NCBI RefSeq assembly: GCF_947242115.1
Contig: NC_074721.1
Coordinates: forward strand, 5,770,001 to 5,834,000
Direction of reading: 5' to 3'
Length of the DNA stretch: 64,000 nucleotides
Source of the DNA: Biomphalaria glabrata
Lineage: Eukaryota; Mollusca; Gastropoda; Planorbidae
The notes below the pieces were generated by a model. The model did no database searches. It was not told where the DNA came from and saw only the letters and a program-made list of their open reading frames with translations. The position numbers and the translations under genes were made by a program. Positions 58,711 to 64,000 of the stretch are shown piece by piece; positions within the stretch are counted from its first letter, which is position 1, and the number at the start of each line of letters is the position of its first letter.

Positions 58711-59394
58711 CTCTATCTGTATACGTTATAGTTAAAAGTGAAGTTTGTATTGTTTCGACAGTATTCTAAATGTCTTCCTTGTTACTATATCTGACAACAC
58801 TAAACTCAAAAGTAACAAGAAGGTAATTATCTCATAACGGTTTATGTAAAGATTTAGTCGTTTCTTTTCGTGGTACTTTTTGTATTTGTGGAGACATGTA
58901 AGTGTATGGTCTGGGACTAAGGTTAGTTGGAAGCAAATGTTGTCTCAGGAGTGGATCGTACTTGAATAGTAATTTCACAAACCCCGAAAATTGACCTAGA
59001 TTCGGTCTTTGTCATTCTTCTTCAACTTGTTCGCGATGCCCATTAAGTGCCAGATTTTGCCATTTTAGAGCCTAAGGCATTTATTTGTAAGCTCTAGATC
59101 TAGATGAAACCAGCATATTGAACAATGGAGTAACAAAATGTGATCAAGAAGAAAGTAGGCGTGTAAAATTAAGCCGCTTCTCTTTGTTCGTATATGTAAA
59201 AGCGTTGATTTTATTAAGAAAACTTATCTTTAGTTTGATGCCACTTGATACCCCGTGCGGCCTGCACCACTCGCACATGGCTAGCTACGCCACTGCCCGC
59301 ATAGAAATCGAAACCGTTTGACCAGTCTTGATAAAACTTGTTATAACTGTTTCTTAGATCATGGGGGAGACCGTAGTATATGTTTTATGAATCT

Positions 59395-59665
59395 ACCACT
59401 ACCGGAGGTCCCTTAATATATACAAAAATTACCTAACTGTATCTCTTTTAAAACTTTTTAACCAATCGGGCCATTTTCACAGTTCTTTATATTTGTGCGC
59501 TGAACCAGTAAACGCAATATCACACTCTGCTTTTAGTTTCTTGGCAAAATAAAAAACAAATTTGTGAAGGGAACATTCTCCTTGTTTGAGATAGATCTAA
59601 ATTCAAACCAGTAGATCAGTAATACAAAACCTAAGGCCCGCAGGCCGCGGGTCATATCAGGCTAG
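59395..59665 (-). repeat. Dispersed repeat related to 17170 (reverse)
   Basis: It ends with AGTAATACAAAACCTAAGG and CCCGCAGGCCGCGGGTC. These are the inverse of the GTTACCCGCGACCCGCGGGTC type of start at 17190. Confidence 0.5.
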
Positions 59666-60010
59666 TATTTTTATAAACAACAAATGACTGGCTCCAACTT
59701 CAGATAGGTTATCGCCGAATGTAAGGGGTTTATCTTCCTCGTTAGTGTTTCGTCAGTTAATAGTGTTTTTTCTTTACTTAGTCCTCTTAAAGTGTAAATG
59801 TGTTTCCGTTAAGAGTCTAAATGATTTCTTCCTTCGTGCTGGAGTAAGTATTATATACCAACGTTAATATGTTTCAATATTTAAATGTTTATATACTGCT
59901 TTAGACGTAGGTAAGCTGCAGAAATATGCAAATTTAAAGTGCTTTAATTTTTATTTAAATAAACATTGACTTATGAAAATAAATATCTAGATAACTTTAA
60001 CGCTACAGAT

Positions 60011-60286
60011 TTAACTCTTTCTCTCTGTAATTATTTTTTTCCACGTTTTGACGGAATTCTTCTTTTTGCTCATTAGGCCTACTATTACACTCCCCTGTTA
60101 TGATTAAGCTTCAATAGCTTTGTCGCTTGTAATCAGAAAATGTTTTATTTGGACTAGAATTAAAGGGGAATGCATGCTCTTTTTATATAGATCTAACATA
60201 AAGTAAAGTTTGTAAACTTAAACATGAATTTAATTTAATGAGGTCAAATCAACGTTGGTATCGTCAATTAGGAGAGAAAGAGTTAA
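60011..60286. mobile_element. piggyBac-type MITE upstream of unit E
   Basis: TTAA at both edges, with CTCTTTCTCTC and its inverse GAGAGAAAGAG just inside. The paralogous site in unit D (about 53098-53125) reads TTTAATGTGAT with no insert and is the empty site. The MITE therefore moved in after the D/E duplication. Confidence 0.9.
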
Positions 60287-60525
60287 TGTGATTCACATCC
60301 TGTTGAAATATTTCCTATCCAACTGTGTAACTAGCAGTTCATCAGATAGAGACAGACATTCAAGACATTCTATTTAACAAACGTACATTTACTCACGTGA
60401 GAACCTCTTGTTTAAAAGTTGTATTTTCAACAACCTAAAAAGTTGTGTCTTTTAGTCACAACGTTAATGATACATTTTTTTTTTACATTTTTTTAGAGAT
60501 TTTTTTCGTAAATTTTCTTTCAGAA

Positions 60526-60686
60526 ATGAGGACCGGGACCAATCTGGTGTCTATGATTTGTGTGGCTTGCATCATCACTGTGTGTAAAGAATGTATTGGA
60601 GAAGTGGTTTGTGCTAAAATGACACTGAATAGCGAGACATTTCAAGTTTTAGCGAAGAAGGAGGAGCTCGAGAATTTTGTGCCGAC
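60526..60686 (+). pseudogene. Receptor unit E, exon 1 (leader without donor)
   Basis: Identical to gene D exon 1 over its full coding length. A deletion of about 7 bp at the exon end removes the GT donor: D has CCGAGGTATTACTTAAC, E has CCGACTTAAC. The frame now runs into TAA at 60690. Acceptor-like TTTCTTTCAG stands before the ATG as in D. Confidence 0.8.
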
Positions 60687-61224
60687 TTAACGTGAAATAC
60701 GTACAAATGGAATACATTTTATTAAAAAAAACGCATAAATAAATGCAACAAGGTTTATACTGAAATGTAAATGAGATGCGAACAAATTAAACGGCATGTT
60801 ATGAAATCAGAAAATGCGTAGAGCCTGCTACTTCGACATGGCTCTATCTTCTACTAGTCTAAATTTAACCTTCTTACTCATTGCTAGAAAGCTAATACGA
60901 ACTTACTCAGCCTGGACAAAAGTTTGTACACGTTATGTCTCCAATACCATATTTTGGGATCATGATAATATTTCGCACAATTATTTCTTTTACCTGACAA
61001 CATAAGAATCAATTTTAAAAAATTAATCATTTAGTTAATTAACTATTGGCAATAATTTATTTTTGTATCTTAAACAAGGGACATAATCTGTACTTGACTG
61101 ACGATGTTATTATAAGCTAAATTTGTCCCCCTTAGATATTTTCGTCTGAGGCTTAGTGAACCCAAACATGAAATAGAAACAATAGATAACTATACAATCT
61201 TCCTTATTCATAGACTCTTCGCTA

Positions 61225-62270
61225 GTAGAATGGTTACCGTGTTGGCTTAAGAAGCCAGAGAAGGCTTTAGCCCACAATATCGTGTTCATGTAGTTCCCTT
61301 TAACTATATTTGCAAAGCGATCTTCCTCACTCCATTTCAACTGGTTCAGGCAAGTGATAGGATCATAGCGTATTGAGAAAACTAAAAGCATAAAATCGCC
61401 CTAAACGCAATTAATAAAAAAATTCAAATAACACAGATTATTATTGTTAGTCTAAATCTATTTCAAATTTAATAACATGACTGATTCAAACTAATTGATA
61501 CACTTAATATAAGCTTTGTGATTTGTAGTTTGGTTGTTTTAGCAATAGCGCTAGCTCCGCGCGAGGCCAATCGTAATAGAAGGCCTGATCGCTGACCTGT
61601 GGGCAGGTTAGTACGACATGGCAACGAGCTATTGGTCTAAACAGGTTGTGACGTTGCAGGTCAGTGTTGAGCCCTTCTCTAACGACTGTTCTCGCTTCGC
61701 GCTGGCACAGCCCGTACGCTTGTAAAGGTCCCTTATAAGACTTTGCGATGTATAGGACAGATAATGCAAGGGGTTAGGGTTTGGGTCTTCTGTTTCTGGG
61801 GCGTAAGGGCTGAGTGGTATAGCGCTTTGCTTCCGAACAGAGGGTTTTTGAGTTCGAATCCTTGGGAATACTAGGTTATGAGCTTCGGGATTTTTAGGGC
61901 GCCTTGAGTTCACCCTAACCAGTATGTGTACCTGTCAATAGTTGGGGTAAACTAAAGGTGGTTTGTCGTTATTCTTGTCACATGAAACCTTCGTAAACCG
62001 TGGGGAAATAGAAACAGAACACCGTAATGAGGAGGGGGAGGGTAAGGGGGCACGATGCCCTGGGCGCCACCCTCAAGGACGCCACATTCAAAAAAATCAT
62101 TGTAGATATTTTAGTTTTAGTAAATCATTCTAAGGTTATTCGTGTTATATTATTATTAAATACATTTAATTTATAAGCCTATATTTTTCTATGTGATGTT
62201 TATGTAAAATAGCGGGAAGGGGGGGGGGCGCTAATACAGTTTCACGCCCCTGGCGCACGTTTTACTTACT
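61225..62270 (+). repeat. Intronic repeats of unit E, parallel to those of unit D
   Basis: An S3-like copy at 61225-61405, SINE S1 at 61800-62010 and the decayed hAT MITE at about 62025-62270 follow the same order as 54030-55044. A conserved stretch with GCTGACCTGTGGGCAGGT (61600) matches 54403. No gene. Confidence 0.65.
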
Positions 62271-62923
62271 TACTTATTTACTTTTACTCGAGGCTACAAA
62301 GTTTATATTATCGAGCAATCGGCCCTGCCCCGGACCCAAACCAACTCATCAAGGAGACAAAGTGCATGGGCTTGGATCAAGGTTTTTGGCAAGGTTACCA
62401 GATTTTCATTAAGACAAGGGACATTTTTCTCCGCTCAGATAATACCACATGAAGATCAGCGGCCAAGAAACAAATTAAAAGACCATTGGTACAGAAGCGT
62501 AGTGAGGGAAGGGAAAGGGAGGCACGATGTCCAGGGCGCCGCCATCAAGTGGCGCAATACGCAGAGAGGCGCAACAAAATGTATTGTAGATATTTCAGTT
62601 AGGTAACACATAATAATATATAATATAATAATAAATAATCTGTTCAATTATCTAAGGTGACAAAACTCTACATATTTTAGTCATATTTTAGTACTGAATT
62701 TTGAATTTCCCTTTTTGGTATATAAACAAAATAATGAATTACCAGTGATTAATTGATTATTTTTTATTGATTCGTGTTTTGTCTATGCCAATGAATAATT
62801 GTGCAAAGTCTCAACTTGATCTGTGAATGGGTGTGAAAGAAAACTTTTTACCAGATAGACAGACAGATAGACAGACAGAGATGATATAAGCCTTCTAAAG
62901 ATCATCACATTTTTTATTCACAG

Positions 62924-64000
62924 ATATTACAATTGTCTGGCAATGAAAACCTCTTCAATGAATGAAGTTTATTTAAAATTTATGGTAACGTTGGTGGATT
63001 ATCAAAAATGTACAACGTACAATTATTTTGATAAAGCTGATATTCAATTTCAAACAAGTCCCAAATTTCAATGTGATTTGCAAAAATATTTAAATACTAT
63101 AACTATAAGTATGGAATGTTCCCGAATAGAAAATATTCTTTGTCGTCTGCTGATTTTTGAAGTTATGAATGAATTAGAAACAACGTTGAATCACGCTGGC
63201 AGTTATCTCAATTGTTCCTCATTGTCTGACTGTAGCTGCACTGCAACGCAACATTGTTTCTTAATTCAGCTACCTACAATACAACCAATTTCAGACAATA
63301 TATAAAACCATCAGCTCAGTCAACATATGTCACATCTACAGTATTTGAAAATCAACAAAAGTTGAACAAAAGTCTTTCAGTGAATACCACTCACTCGACT
63401 AACACAAATGTGATCATAATCGTGGTTTGTAATTCTGTCATTTACATTTGCTGCTCTAGCAGTTTATTGTTTTTATACTAAAAATACTTAAAGAAGAAAA
63501 ACTGGTTAAAATGTCAATGATATAACAATGAATGAAAACAAGAATAAAATCACTACGATTGGTATGATTTAGTCAAATACACCTTATACCTTATAATACT
63601 TCTGTCATCAGTGATATGGACGTGAATGGCTATCAAGCATGCGAACAAAAGTGTAACAAATTTATTAACTATGTAAACACCGAAGACGGGAAAGAAACTT
63701 CGAATTTCCAAACAAGATCTACCTCTTTCTCTTCTACAAATAGTAACACAAAAGACGGGACAGAGTATGCCAGAATTGGCGACAACGTTAGATTACATTT
63801 CAATGATTATGATTCTCTCCTATCCCAAATGGCGCCTCTGAGCGCGCAAAATTTCTGAGGTCTGTACACAAACTGTTAAAACTTTCAAACTACCACTTGA
63901 AGATGTATTGGAAGATACTATTTCTCGGGGTAGCTATCCTTCAATGATAGATACGTCAAGAAGTTCAGGTCTTAGTGCTAGATGCTCCAACAAATCCCTA
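62924..64000 (+). pseudogene. Receptor unit E, exon 2 (frameshifted, runs off the window)
   Basis: It aligns with gene D exon 2 after the same acceptor TTTATTCACAG. The ectodomain stays open to about 63240 (PKFQCDLQKY, SMECSRI). A 5-bp insertion there shifts the frame, an extra base in the TM region near 63450 shifts it again, and an in-frame TAG lies near 63570. The tail core TEYARIGDNVRLHF is still readable at 63760. The window ends inside the tail repeats. It looks like a recently dead copy of D. Confidence 0.82.

Noticed and set aside
53648-61005. 63-codon frames starting MRRTCYFDMALSS (53648) and MRRACYFDMALSS (60814) in the D and E introns
   Set aside because: Both are open, but by hand count changes at amino-acid positions outnumber silent ones by about 12 to 5, as expected for duplicated intron sequence. 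No splice sites fit well.

Overview
The window is about 64 kb of AT-rich, intron-containing animal DNA with no bacterial features. Its dispersed repeats (tRNA-derived SINEs, dense AGATCT/TCTAGA tracts, a repeat ending GCGGCCCCCGAAAGGGG, hAT and piggyBac-type MITEs, LINE tails) are what I would expect of a freshwater pulmonate snail such as Biomphalaria or Bulinus. That assignment is inference from repeat style and gene content; I could not search a database.

The only convincing host genes form one plus-strand cluster of related two-exon, single-pass membrane receptors. In each, a short exon 1 encodes a signal-peptide-like leader and ends in phase 2. A long exon 2 encodes a Cys-rich ectodomain, a Ser/Thr-rich stalk, one transmembrane helix and a cytoplasmic tail with tyrosine motifs. 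Class 1 has three units: A (12341-12483 and 14925-16332), B (23712-23866 and 31317-32502) and C (32920-33074, which carries stops, and 37037-38387). Class 2 has D (53352-53512 and 55680-56796) and E (60526-60686 and 62924 to the window end), a decayed tandem copy of D. A lone leader exon at 45220-45368 lies between the classes. Joining exon 1 to exon 2 gives uninterrupted frames of 516 codons (A), 446 (B) and 425 (D). The classes share an ectodomain motif PxFxCDxQ and a tail core TEYxRLxDxxR.

This layout recalls the polymorphic transmembrane clusters (PTC1/GRC and PTC2) tied to schistosome resistance in Biomphalaria glabrata. Whether these genes are the same family or a sister family needs a search. 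By hand count the ectodomains differ 2-4 times more than the tails, as in a recognition receptor with a fixed signalling end. Behind gene D an array of 33-bp units encodes D-A-P-S-H-L-Y-I-L-T-K and appears to derive from the receptor's own tyrosine-motif module.

Layout: 1-12.3 kb holds repeats, including a minisatellite broken by a hAT element that itself contains a Ty3/Gypsy relic and a second hAT MITE. 12.3-16.4 kb is gene A. 16.4-23.7 kb holds LINE relics and a second copy of the upstream block. 23.7-32.5 kb is gene B, whose intron carries an AGATCT tract, a truncated LINE and a young Gag-only LTR element. 32.5-38.4 kb is gene C, then 1 kb of ATCT repeats and a TIR element. 40.6-52.7 kb is mostly repeats with the lone leader exon. 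52.7-58.6 kb is gene D with its motif array, and 59.7-64 kb is copy E.
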